Shown: positions 46,558 through 59,394, numbered from the stretch's first letter. The stretch: 64,000 bases of DNA from Benincasa hispida (GCF_009727055.1 NC_052349.1:33199138-33263137); one strand, 5' to 3'. Notes: generated by a model not told the origin, from the letters alone. A program made the numbers and translations.

Positions 46558-49120
46558 ATGTCGAAATCTTCTAGAATACTTGCTTCCGAATTAGTTAACG
46601 GTAAAATCGAAACATATATAAATTACTTGCGGTTAATGGTTCTAAAAGCGTTTTAATAGAGGATTTTCCTCGATCTCCCAATTCATCTCATGTTTTGAAC
46701 TATATAATGAGAATGCAAACTTCGAAAAACAAGATGAATATGATTTACTTGTTATCGAAGCATGTCTAATGGAAAACAATAAGACCTCGATAATTGATTC
46801 AGGTGCCGCTAAATCATGTCTCTTACTCTATCTCAAGAAACAAGACAAAAGGTGAAAGAATCTTTAAGGTAGGGACCAGAGAGGTTGTTTTCAACTAAAG
46901 CAGTGGGAGATATGAAGTTATTTTTAGAAGATAGATACATTTATCTTAAAAATGCTTATTACATTCATTCTATGAAAAGGAATCTAATATCTGTCTCTTG
47001 TTTGCTAGAACAAAATTATAGAGTTTCTTTCGAAAAATGATGAAGTGTTCATCAATTCAAGAAATAACATATTTGTTCTGCAAAAATTGGAAAATAACTT
47101 TATATTGTTAAAACCAACTGAGATAAAGGGCCTTTTGAACATAGAGATGTTTAAAACTGCTAAGACTCATAAGAAAAGGAAAGTCTTTCCAAATTCTATC
47201 TTTGGCACTTGAGACTGGGTCACATAAATCTCAATAGGATTGAGAGACTGGTTAAGAACGGACATCTAAATAAGTTAGAAGACAGTTCATTACTACTGCC
47301 ATGTGAATGCTATCCTTAAGGGTAAGATGACTAAAAGATTTTTTTTTTTGGAAAAGTCTTAGAGCCAAAGAACCCTTAGAGATCGTACATTCTGACCTTT
47401 GTGGTCCGATGAATGTTAGAAGCTAGAGGAGGGTATGAATTATTTCATTAGCTTTATCGATGACTATTCTTAGGTATGGGCCTATTTACCTAATACACCA
47501 AAAGGCTAAAACATTTCAAAAGTTCAAAGAATATAAGGCTCAGGTGAAAATCAATTAAGTAAATATCTTAAAACACATCGATCAGATCGAGGTGGTGAAT
47601 ATTATGGACATGGAATTCCATAACTATTTGATAGAACATGGAATCCAGTCTCAACTCACAGCCCCTAGCACACCTCAGCAAAATTGTGTGGTAGAAAGGA
47701 GAAACAAAACCTTATTGACATGGCTCGTTCCATGATGAGTTATGCCCGGTTACCAAGTCTTTTGGGGTTATGCAGTTAAGACTGTAGTGTATATTCTGAA
47801 TTATGGTTTCCTCGAAAAGTGTTTCTGAAACACCTTATGAGCTCTGGAGAGGACGTAAAAGAAATTTACATTACTTCAGAATTTGGGGTTGTCAAAGCAC
47901 TGTGCTGGTGAAAAATCCTAAAAAGTTAGAATGTCGTTCAAAAGTTTGCCTATTTGTAGGCTACCTAAAAGAAACGAAAGGTGGTTTCTTTTTATAATCC
48001 TCAGGAGACTAGGTATTCGTATTGACAAATGCAACCTTCCTGGAGGAAGAACACATAAGAATCATCAACCTCGCAATAAACTAGTTAATAGAAAATGTCA
48101 AGAGAAACAACAAAATATCAACAAGAGTTGTTGACAGAGCAGGTCCATCAACAAGAGTTGTTGATGATACTGTATTTTCACATCATTCTCAAGAGTTAGA
48201 GAATGCCTCGTCATAGTGGGAGAGTTGTGCAACAACCTGATCGGTACATGGGTTTAACTGAAATTCAAGTCATCATACCAGATGATGGCTTAGAGGATCC
48301 ATTGACTTCCAAACAAGCAATGAATGATTAGATAAAAAACCAATGGATTAAAGTAATGACCTTGAAATGGATCTTATGTATTTCAATTCTACCTGAGATC
48401 TTGTAGATCAACCAAAGGATAAAACCCATCGGTTACAAATGAATCTACAAGAAAAAAGAGACCAAGTTGGTTAAGTTACAAACCTAAAAGCAATTTGTGA
48501 CAAAAGGGATTACCCAAAGGAGAGGGGGTAGATTATGAAGAAACCTTCTCTCCAGTTGCCATGATAAAGTAAATTAGAATACTCTTGTCCATAGCTACAT
48601 TTTATGCTTATGAAATATGGCAAATGGATGTCAAGACAGCCTTTTTGAATCGCTATCTTGAAGCGAGTATCTATATGTCTCAACCATAAGGGTTTATTGA
48701 ACAAGGTCAGAGCAAAGGTTTGCAAATTTTAATCGATCTATTATGGGTTGAACAAGCATCTAGATCCAGATATGAGATTTGAAACTGCGATAAAATCTTA
48801 TGGTTTTAAACAAAATCGTTCGAACCTTATGTTTACAAGAAAATCGTTAACAAAATGTCACTTTTCTGGTGTTGTATGTTGATGTTATTCTAGTCATTGG
48901 GAATGAAGTATAGAATTTCTAGTTGACGTTTAAGAGATGGCTGGCTACGCAATTCCAAATAAAATATTGGGAGAAGCACAAATATCTTCTTGGGATCCAA
49001 ATAGTTCAGAATTGAAAGAACAAAACATTAGTATTATCTCAAGCATCTTATATAGACAAGATATATTTCTAGATATAAAATGCAAAGTTCCAAGAAAAGA
49101 ATGTTGCCTTTCAGACATGG
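46558..49120 (+). pseudogene. Copia polyprotein, copy 2 (near-duplicate of copy 1)
   Basis: Same start (ATG 46558), same domain order and same YVDV box (near 48885) as 40934-43506, but with many extra single-base insertions and deletions that shred the frames. It ends in the same copia/gypsy junction (CATGG/ATTGTTGAATT at 49120/49121). Confidence 0.85.
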
Positions 49121-50106
49121 ATTGTTGAATTAATTTGTTTAGATTTTGCGGATTTGGCCCCACAAATTGAACTGTGTGTTTGAGGTTGGTGTCAGGGGCT
49201 TGACTCAAGCCTTTGCATATTTAGGAGGGAGTTTCAGCTATTCGTTTTCTTTTGCGTGGGCCTAAACCAAGGTAAGCGGTTACTAACAATTTGCCCTCGA
49301 ACTTAAGCATGCTTACCACTGGTTCTATTTGGATGAAATATCTTGATATGTCTATATATGGATGGATGAATTGTGAACGGTTATGTAGTCTTAGCATGAT
49401 GTATGATGTTAGATGAATGCTTATGTCTGCATAAGATTACAATGACTGTTAATGTGCCATTGAGCTATGCACATCGCATGTTGTGAGCCTTCGGGCCCAC
49501 ACCCTATGCTTATGTACAGTGTCTTTTGGGACCACCACTTATGTTTATGATTGTGCCCTCTAGGGTCACTACTTATGAAAGCATGCCTTCGAGTTCACTC
49601 CTTATGTCAATGCCTATGCCTACGTACGATGCCCTTGTGCACTTGTGTCCCAATGGGAAGGCTAACAGATCACTGAGTGGGCCCAGTAGTCGGTCGCTTA
49701 CTGAGTATACTTTTATACTCATCCTTTTCCTTTCATGTTTTCAGGTAAGGGTAAAGATAAATCGACGCATGACAAGAGAGATCCGTGATCTGGCTATTTG
49801 GACGAATTATTGTTTCTTGCACTTAGGTTTCATGTACTAGTGTCGGTTTAGGAGTCGGACATTTTAAAATCTTATGAAGTATTTCCTTGATTTCATTTAT
49901 TGATTTATTTAATTGTTATTTTATTTTTAAAGTTGGGTTAAGGGTACCCCGAACAGTATTTTTAGGTTTTCTTTTCTCTACTTATTTGAGCATTATTTAA
50001 TGAAATGGATCTCTTTTATTTAATTATTCTTCGAGAAATGTATTGCCAAGCCTATGCATGCATAATGTAGTGTCCTAGAAACATACTAGTAATTTGGGTC
50101 GTTACA
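49121..50106 (+). repeat. Gypsy LTR fragment, copy 2, continuous to the PBS
   Basis: It covers the same LTR part as 43507-44040 plus 44315-44823 but without a break. It ends GGGTCGTTACA at 50106, with the PBS TTGGTATCAGAGCC just after (50108-50121). This is the un-scrambled form of the segment. Confidence 0.8.
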
Positions 50107-50107
50107 A

Positions 50108-50121
50108 TTGGTATCAGAGCC
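50108..50121 (+). promoter_or_regulatory. Primer binding site (initiator tRNA-Met type) of gypsy copy 2
   Basis: TTGGTATCAGAGCC one base downstream of the LTR end. Confidence 0.8.
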
Positions 50122-50966
50122 TAAGTTCCAGGTTTTGTAGACTGACTTACATCATGAGTCCAAACTGTTTCCTATGGCCACAAATGTATCTCTCGTCATC
50201 GCCAGGATGTTGTTTAAAATTCTTTAGGGAAATATATATGTAGTCTTACCTGTTGTGCAGTCGTTTGATGGTTTACCCCTACCAGCGTTTATTAAAGCGT
50301 TACGTGTGGTTATCAGGCTATGGCACCACGAACTAGAGGAAGGGGCAGTCGAGGTAAGAAAGTAGTTGGGGAGCAGGACCTTGACATCCAAGAATCTGAG
50401 GTGCAGAGCCAAGAAGTGTGGGACCCGTCACCTCGTCACCCTTTCGAGACAACCTAGCAAAGAGTTAGGCCAAGAAGCGGGCCTCGAACTTCGACTGTGC
50501 CCCTGCCAGGACCGTCGTCCTCAGAAATTCCAGTAGAGTATACGACCATGGTTGTAGCTATTGGGAATGTCGTCACATAGGCCGTAGTAAGGTAGCTAAG
50601 GGATATAGTGGCCGAGCAGATAGCTCAGCACGCACAGTCGCAGCAGGCGCCATCCTCGTTGATCCGATACCACAACTTCAGAATCAAGATAGGGCCTCGA
50701 ACCAGACTATGGCAGGCCTTTCCTTGGAGGCTGGATATCTATGAGACTTCAAGAAATATGATCCCCCGATGTTTAACAGGTCCCTAAAAGACCCCACAAA
50801 TGCAGAGTTGTGGTTGTCCACAGTGGAAGGGATTTTTTAGTACATGAGGTGTCTAGAGGAGCAAAAGTTGCAGTGTGCCGCTTTTGTTCTCATCGATAAT
50901 GCCAAGTGTTGGTGATGCTCAGTTGAAAGAATGATAGAAGCCAGTAGAGGACAAGCCACGTGGGAC

Positions 50967-52672
50967 TGATACGTTGTGAATGTGATAAAATAATTGTAAG
51001 AAATTGTGGTGGTGAATTATGCGTTGCACATGCAAGTTTTTCTAGTAAAATCCAAGTATAAATCCTACTAGGTTTCTTAGTAAGTCCAGGGTCGAACACA
51101 CGGACTACTGAGATACTATGCATTAGTAAAATTTGATTCCTTTGCAGTGGCAAAAATAAATGAGTTTGGTTGGTGTTTTATTTAGGTATAAATTCTATGC
51201 GGCAGAATTGAGTAATGAGTTGATGACAACAAAAGTTACAATGAGTATGCGGGGAACAGGTTGAGAAGGGATTTAGCTAACACCTTCTAAGATTGCGTTC
51301 AAGTTCTGCGATCATGCTACACACATACAATAGCATGTCATCTCTCAATGCAAATGCCATAGTTCCTACTTCTAGGACGCATGCGATGTATACGATAGTG
51401 TCGATAGGACTTATGTCTAAGCCTCTATTCTTGTCTATGCGATGATGAATGCTACACACATACACAAAGTGACCGCATACTATCATGTCCTATTTCTAGG
51501 GTGCATGCGATGCATAATAGCAAACATAACTTATCTCTAAGTTTCTATCTCTTGCTTATGCAGTTCTAATCTGATTCTTTCAAGCCTAGATTCTAACCTA
51601 ACTCTCTCAAGTCTAGGTTCTTTCTTTAGACTACTCTCTCAAGTATCTCTAGAGGGTGAAGGACGCATACATAAGACAAGATGATCGCATAAAGTGAAGA
51701 TCTTAGGTCATGCTAGCCAAGTGCTTCTCAACCCATTTGGAAATTTAGCTACTCATGCGAAATGTGAAGAGATTGAATAGATATGGAGATGTAAATTACA
51801 TTTTATAAATAAAGTCAGAATACAAAACAACAATAGAAAGTAAGGATAAGAAGCTCGGTAGCAATGTCTTGCTTCCCGAGGCTTTTACACTGTGTTTTTA
51901 CTCTACTCTGTCCAGAAGAATATCCTTGCTTTCACAAGTGTCGGCCCTCCCTCCGATTGTAGCACCTCCCAGCAGTCTTTCGAGCGATCCAAGTGTGATC
52001 TCTAGGCATCTTCTTCTCTTCACTCGCCTCCACCTCTAAGTATGTGAACAACTACAGACTAACGACTAACTAATTTATATTTTATCTTCTACGTATATGG
52101 CGAATTGTGTAGAATTCGAACCAGAACTCCAAACTCCGTTAATGGTGATGACCTTCTGTATTTATAAAGCTCAAGGTGAAGAGGTTTTCTCTCAAATGAT
52201 TGCAATGATGGGATGTCATTAAATCTTCTGTCTGATGCGCCGATTAATGGTCACTGAAACGTTGAATATACTTGCTACAGTGTGTCATTAACGGCTTGTC
52301 AACTAAATTCGAATTCGATCGTCATCAGCTTTCCGTCCCATCATGATTTATTATGCTTTCACCTTGATGCACCGTCTTTATATGACCACCTTCTTGAGCA
52401 AATCTTCGCGAGTGCATACGATCGCAGGGCTTTACGGTTACAATCTTTTAATGCACGCGATCGCAGAATTCCTTAGATCACATTTTGCTTTGTGCCAACG
52501 CATTTTTCCTACACAAAATAAGTAAATTAGTTGTTTTTATGCGATGGGTGTATGCGATTACAATATTCTTAGTTTAATGCTTTTGAACATGATTTTGTAT
52601 ATTTTAATCGTCGCATACCTATATTGTTTTACATCTTTGTGCTAAAATAACGTGCACTTCTGCCCGTTATCA
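50967..52672. mobile_element. Solo LTR inserted in the gypsy gag, GGGAC duplication
   Basis: 1706 bases beginning TGATACGTTG and ending CCGTTATCA, flanked by GGGAC (50962-50966 and 52673-52677). The phrase 'agtaagtccagggtcgaacaca' near its left end is typical of Athila/Tat-type LTRs. No PBS or coding. Removing it with one GGGAC rejoins the gag frame. Confidence 0.8.
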
Positions 52673-54316
52673 GGGACCAATTCAAAGAGCGGTTATACGA
52701 GAAGTACTGCTCTACTCACGTGAGGTACAACAAGCAGGCCGAGTTTATGAATCTAAAGCAAAGGACCATGATAGTAGAGGAGTATGAAGACGAGTTTGAT
52801 AGGCTGTCTTGCTTCGCCCTTGATCTGGTATCTACTGAAGCAAAGAGGGCTAAAAGATTTATGCAAGGACTTCAGGATGGGGTGCGAGGTATTGTGCAAG
52901 TTCTGGAGCCTCCCACCTATGCCGCAGCATTCCGAGCGGCAGCACATGTGGGTTGTTCTTCAGGGATAGAGTTCTTGAATTCCTTGACGGAGGAACCTGC
53001 CCTAAGCCAAAAAGAGGAAAGCTGAGCAGAAATCTCCGAGACCTTCGTAGAAGGTTTAGAGTACAGACAGGTTGCTAGGGCACGCCTAATGGCAAGCTAC
53101 TACTTCAAGAGGAGTTTTGAGGGAAAGACCAGTATGCAAGTCGTGCAGAAAGCGTCATTAGGGATGCTGTCTGATTGGCATGGGGACTTGTTTCAGATGT
53201 AAGTGGGTAGGGCATATGGTGGACCAAAGCCCTAGTAGTGGTTTTGAAAGTGCAGGGGGTCAGCCCCCGAGTTTGCATCAGGGTAGTTCAAACCAATAGC
53301 AGCAGCAGGGTTGAGTCTATGTCACCAGCCATCGGGAAGCTGAGCATTCGAGAACAGTAGTGACAGGTACGTTCGTAATCTTGGGGCACTATGCCTTAGC
53401 ATTATTTGACTCTAGCTCATCTCACTCTTTCATTTCATCGTTGTTCATAAAGCATGCTATGCTAATTGCAGAACCCTTGGGTTATGTTTTATCGGTATCT
53501 ACACCGTCAGAAGAAATTATGATAGCAAGTGAAAAGATAAAAGCGTGTTAGTTAGAAATAGCGAATCTCAACATTGATGTGACTCTAATAGTGTTAGACA
53601 TGCGTGACTTTGATGTAATTCTGGGCATGGATTGGTTGGCTACCAACCATGCTAGCATAGACTGTTCTCGTAAGAAGGTGACTTTTAAATCACTTAGGGA
53701 AGCCAATTTTAAGTTCAAGGGGGCCGAGACGGTAGTTTTCCCCAAGGTGATTTTAGCTGTAAAGGCCAAGAGGTTGATTAACCAAGGTGTCTGGAGTATC
53801 TTGGCTAGCGTAGTTGACACAAAAGAAACCGAGATTGCTCTAACCTCTGAGCCAGTTGTGAGAGATTATCCCGATGTGTTTCCAAAAGAACTGCCAAAAC
53901 GGCTTCGGTCGGGCACTATTCCTATATCCAAAGCTTCATACAGAATGGCTATGGCCGAATTGAAAGAACTGAAGGTCCAGTTGTAGGAACTACTTGATAA
54001 AGGGTTCATATGACCCAGTGTTTCTTCGTGGGGTGCATCAATGTTGCTTGTGAAGAAAAAGGATGGATTGTTACGCTTATGCATAGACTATAGAGAGTTG
54101 AATCCACCATCAAGATCAAGTACCCGCTTCCTAGGATCGATGATCTGTTTGACCAGCCACAGGGTGCTACCGTATTTTCCAAGATTGACCTATGGTCAGG
54201 TTACCACCAACTGAGGATAAAGGATAGTGATATCCTGAAGACTGCGCTCCAATCCAGATACGGACATTACGAGTTCATTGTAATGTCTTTTAGTCTGACG
54301 AATGCTCCAACGGTAT

Positions 54317-54354
54317 CTGTCTCTTATACACATCTAGATGTGTATAAGAGACAG
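54317..54354. other. Nextera mate-pair junction adapter (artefact) 5
   Basis: A perfect 38-base palindrome inside the RT domain, joining ..LTNAPT to ..[14 protein letters not shown]. In the family these blocks are separated by roughly 80-100 residues that include the catalytic YxDD box. Those residues are absent here. Confidence 0.95.
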
Positions 54355-56455
54355 GGTGCGTAGTTTCCTGGGGTTGGCTGGGTACTATCGTAGGTTTGTA
54401 GAGAATTTCTCTAGCATGGCCACACCGTTGACTCAGCTAACCCGGAAGGGAGCTTTTTTTTTTTGGAGAAAAGCTTATGAGGACAATTTTCAGGACCTCA
54501 AGCAGAGGTTGGTTTCAGCACCAGTTCTCACCATACCAGATGGCTTCGGGAATTTCGTGATCTATAGTGATACTTCTAAGAAGAGTTTAGGTTGTGTGCT
54601 TATATAGCATGGTAGAGTGGTCGCCTATGCCTCCCACCAATTGAAAAACCATGAGCGAAACTATCCTACTCACGACCTGGAACTGGCAGCGATGGTGTTT
54701 GCCCTGAAGATCTAGAGGCACTGCTTGTATGGGGAAAGGATCCAAGTTTTCACCGACCACAAGAGTCTGAAACACTTCTTCACCTAGAAAGAGTTTAACT
54801 TGAGGTAGCGGAGGTGGCTTGAGTTGTTAAAGAATTACGACTGCAAGATCCTCTACCACCCAGGTAAGGTAAATGTGGTGGTTGATGCCCTTAGTTGAAA
54901 GACCACTCATTCGGGTGCCTTAATCACTAGGCAGGCTTAGTTGTGTAAGGATCTGAAGCACGTAAAGATTACGGTGGCAGTGGGGGAAGTCATTTCGCAG
55001 CTAGCCCAGTTGACAGTATGACCAATCTTGAGGCAAAGGATTATTGTGGCACAGCAGGGTGATCCGGACCTTTTCAGAAATGTCTTCAGGTAAGGTCAGG
55101 CCAAGCCAGTGAATTTTTCGTATTGATGGACCAGGTCCTTCTGTATCAGGGGCGGTTATGCGTACCTGCAGATGATGGCCTGAAGGGGAAATTGTTGATA
55201 GAAGCTCACAACATTCCATTCTCGATGCATCCAAGTAGTACCAAAATGTACCAGGATTTAAAAGGTATTACTGGTGGCCCAATATGAAAAAGGAGATAGT
55301 TAACTATGTGAGCAGATGTTTAGTCTGTCAATAAGTGAAGGCCCTAAGGCAAAAGATAGCAGGCTTGCTATAGCAATTGGATGTGCCAGAATAGAAGTGG
55401 GAGAGCGTGTTCATGGATTTCATTACGGGTTTACCCAGGTCAGCGAAGGGCTTCTCAGTTATTTGGGTTGTGATAGACAGACTCACCAAGGTGGCGCATT
55501 TTATTCTAGGGAAGTTCACTATGCGGTAAGTAAGTGAATTCAGCTATATATGAAGGAGATAGTAAAATTGCATGGTGTGCTAGTGTCCATTGTGTCCGAC
55601 AGGGACCCTCGTTTCACCACCAGTTTTTGGAAGAGCCTCCAGACAGCCTTAGGGATGCGATTAAACTTTAGTATAGCCTTCCACCCCCAGACAGATGGGC
55701 AAACAGAACGCTTGAATCAAACGTTGGAAGACATGTTGCGCACTTGTGCATTGGAGCTCTCAGGAAGTTCGGACTCCCACTTGCATTTGGCAGAGTTTGC
55801 TTATAATAATAGCTATCAGGCTACCATTAACATGTCATCATTTAAAGCTCTTTATGGTAGAGGTTGCAGGTCTTCTATTTGCTGGGGTGAGATTGCGGGG
55901 AGGAAACTGATGGGAACTGAGTTAGTGGAGTTAACAAGTGAAGCCATGCAGAAGATCAGGGCTCGAATGCTAGCAGCGCAGAGTAGACAGAAAAGTTACA
56001 CTAATGTTAGGCATAAAGACCTTGAGTTCGAGGCAGGTGACAAAGTGTTCTTGAAAGTGGCGCCAATGAAGGGTGTCTTAAGATTTCGAAAGAAGGGTAA
56101 GCTAAGTTCGCGTTTTGTAAGGCCATTTGAGATCTTAGAGCGAGTCGCCCCTAGGGCTTACCATTTGGCTTTACCAGCACCTCTCTCCGCAGTTCATAAT
56201 ATTTTTCATGTCTCCATGCTAGGAAGTATTTAACAGACCCGTCTCATGTGGTGGACTTTGAGCCCTTGATACTAAATGAAAACTTAAGCTACGAAGAGAA
56301 TCCTGCACAAATTGTGGCCAGGGAGGTGAAAGTGTTGCGCAACAGGGAGGAGCCACTGGTAAAGGTTCTGTGGAAGAATCATCAGTTTAAGGAAGCAACT
56401 TGGGAGCGAGAGGACGAGATGAGAACACTGCATTCAGAGCTCTTCCAGGACAAGA

Positions 56456-57584
56456 GTTGTTGATGATACTGGTATTTCACATCATTCTCAAGAGTTGAGA
56501 ATGCCTCGTCGTAGTGGGAGGGTTATGCAACATCTTGACTAGTACATGGGTTTAACTGAAACTCAAGTCATCATATCAGATGATGGTTTAGAGGATCCAT
56601 TGACTTTCAAACAAGCAATGAATGATGTAGATAAAAACCAATGGATTAAAGTCATGGACCTTGAAATGGAATCTATGTACTTCAATTTTGTCTGGGATTC
56701 TATAGATCAACCTAAAGGGGTAAAACCCATTGGTTGTAAATGGATCTACAAGACAAAATGAGACCAAGCTGGTAAGGTACAGACCTACAAAGCAAGATTT
56801 GTGACAAAAGGGATTATCCAAAGAGAGGGGGTAGATTATGAAGAAACCTTCTCTCCAGTTGCCATGATAAAGTAAATTAGAATACTCTTGTCCATAGCTA
56901 CATTTTATGCTTATGAAATATGGCAAATGGATGTCAAGACAGCCTTTTTGAATCGCTATCTTGAAGCGAGTATCTATATGTCTCAACCATAAGGGTTTAT
57001 TGAACAAGGTCAAGAGCAAAAAGTTTGCAAATTTTAATCGATCTATTTATGGGTTGAAACAAGCATCTAGATCCTGGAATATGACATTTGACACTGCGAT
57101 AAAATCTTATGGTTTTAAACAAAATCGTTGACGAACCTTATGTTTACAAGAAAATCGTTAACAAAATTGTCACTTTTCTGGTGTTGTATGTTGATGATAT
57201 TCTAGTCATTGGGAATGACGTAGAATTTCTAGCTGATGTTAAGAAATGGCTGGCTATGCGATTCCAAATGAAAGATTTTGGAGAAGCACAGTATCTTCTT
57301 GGGATCCAAATAGTTCAGAATCGCAAGAATAGAATATTAGCGTTATCTCAAGCATCTTATATAGACAAGATATTGTCTAGATATAAAATGTAAAATTCTA
57401 AGAAAGGAACGTTGCCTTTCAGACATGGAATTCATCTGTCTAAGGAACAAAGTTCTAAGTCACCTCAAGAGGTTGAGGATATGAAATGAATTCCATATGC
57501 ATCAGCAGTAGGGAGTTTAATGTATGAAATGCTGTGTACTCATCCAGATATATGCTATACCGTTGGAATAGTCAGTAGATTTCA
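56456..57584 (+). pseudogene. Copia RT, copy 3, 5' of a solo LTR
   Basis: It resumes copia at a point corresponding to about 42530 in copy 1, so about 970 bases of copia are present again. It differs from copies 1 and 2 at many single bases, and its RT box is the intact YVDD (about 57195). It continues past the copy-1 break point (HLSKEQSSKSPQEVEDM, YASAVGSLMYEMLC) until the solo gypsy LTR interrupts it at 57584. It is a different copia copy. Confidence 0.85.
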
Positions 57585-59394
57585 TGTAACATCCCAGAAT
57601 CTAGATAAGATTTAAATTAATTCATGCAATTAATCGTTTCTTTTAATTCAAGGCCAAAGTTTAGGAAATTAAATAATTTATTGGTGGTTTAAGTTTTTTG
57701 GGAAAAGGGAAATTAGGGTTGTTATATTTATTTATTTATTTTATTTTTACTTCTTTTTGTTTTGTTGGCCTTTTCCTAAAAGAATTAGGGTTAAGGGTTT
57801 GGTTATTTAAAAAGAGGACATCGGAATGCGTGAAGTAAAGAAAAAAACAGGGAAATCTTCTTCTTCTTCTCCCAGTCGCGTGAGTCTTCTTCTCCAGTTG
57901 GTCTTCTTCTTCTTCTTCCTTCCATGCCACGCGAAGCCGCATCATCGCATCAGTTTCGTTGGTTTCTGGTGCCATTGACCCGAGTTCATCGACAACCTAA
58001 AGCCTCGTTCGTCCAGTCGCCGCCCAATGCCATGCGTCCCTGTTGAGTTCACCGTTCCAGATGTGCTACGCGACTACCTCCGTAAACCGCAGTCATTTGC
58101 TCACCGTCAAGATGCGAGCCACACTGACTACAGCCGACCTCAGCTGTGTCCTAGCGTCGTCGTCCCTACAACGTCGACTTGCTCGTGTGGCCTCTGCTTA
58201 CGTACTGTAGGGTAAGAACTTGGTTGTTTTTGTTAGTTCTTTTGAGGTTTCTTGAAAGATCTTGGCTATTTAGTGAAATCTTGGCTTGACGTTTGGTCCA
58301 ATGTTGAATCAGGAGACTAAAGTGGAGGTTCTAAGGCGCTGTAGCAGCCACCAAAGCCTTCATTGGTTTTTTGGCAAGTTTGGGGGTAAGTTATGTGAGG
58401 ATTGTTGAATTAATTTGTTTAGATTTTGGGGATTCGCCCCACAAATTGAACTGTGTGTTTGTGGTTGGTGTCAGGGGCTTTGACTCAAGCCTTTGCTAAT
58501 TTAAGAGGGAGTTTCAAGTATTCGTTTTCTTTTGCATGGGCCTAAACCCAAAATAAGCTGTTTACTAACGGTTTGCCCTCGAACTTAAGCATGCTTACCA
58601 CTGGTTCTATTTGGAATGAAATATCTTGATATGTCTATATATGGATGGATGAATTGTGAACGGTTATGTAGCCTTTGCAAGATGTATGATGTTGGATGAA
58701 TGCTTATGTCTGTATAAGATTACAATGACTGTTAGTGTTGCCATTGAGCTATGCACATCGCATGTATTGAGCCTTCGGGCCCACACCCTATGCTTATGTA
58801 CAGTGTCCTTTTGGGACCACCACTTATGTTTATGATTGTGCCCTCTGGGGTCACTACTTATGAAAGCATGCCTTCGAGTTCGCTTCTTATGTCAATGCCT
58901 ATGCCTACGCCTACGATGCCCTTGTGCACTTGTGCAATGGGAAGGCTAACAGATCACTGAGTGGGCCCAGTAGTCGGTCGCTTACTAAGTATACTTTTAT
59001 ACTCATCCTTTTCCTTTCATGTTTTTAAGGTAAGGGTAAAGATAAACTGGTGCATGACAAGAGAAATCCGTGACCTGGCCATTTGGACGAATTATTGCTT
59101 CCGTATTTAGGTTTCATGTACTAATGTCTGGTTTAGAAGTCATACGTTTTAAAATCTTATGAAGTATTCCTTGATTCATTTATTGATTTATTTAATTGTT
59201 ACTTATTTTTAAAGTTGGGTTAAGAGTACCCCAAATGGTATTTTTAGGCTTTCTCTTCTTTACTTATTTGAGCATTATTTAGTGAAATAAAAATTTTATC
59301 TCTTTATTTAATTATTCTTCAAGAAAATGTATTGCCAAGTCTATACATCTATAAAATAGTGTCCTAGAAACAACTAGAAATTTGGGTCGTTACA
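57585..59394 (+). mobile_element. Solo gypsy (Del/Tekay-like) LTR in copia, TTTCA duplication
   Basis: 1810 bases from TGTAACATCC to GGTCGTTACA (inverted TGTAAC/GTTACA ends), flanked by TTTCA (57580-57584 and 59395-59399). It is the same LTR family as the fragments ending at 44823 and 50106, and the only full-length copy in the window. Removing it with one TTTCA rejoins the copia frame (VSRF / SNPEYDHW). Confidence 0.85.

Larger units (their letters stand above)
50320..56455 (+). pseudogene. Del/Tekay-like Ty3-gypsy gag-pol (chromovirus), disrupted
   Basis: Domains in order: basic gag start (50320); gag core (50727-50966, resuming 52678-53030); CCHC knuckle (CFRCKWVGHM, about 53190); protease with FDSSSSHSFIS where a D-[ST]-G triad is expected (about 53410); RT ([16 protein letters not shown], 54050-54316); RNase H (54480-54900); integrase (SDRDPRFTTSFWKSL..FHPQTDGQTERLNQTLEDMLR, 55596-55740); and a chromodomain-like end (KVLWKNHQFKEATWERED, 56350-56420). 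There are many stops and frameshifts. The RT centre is missing at adapter 54317. No 3' LTR follows; copia sequence starts at 56456. Confidence 0.85.

Noticed and set aside
58027..58215. 62-codon frame in the solo LTR
   Set aside because: It lies wholly inside the non-coding LTR and has no family match I recognise.
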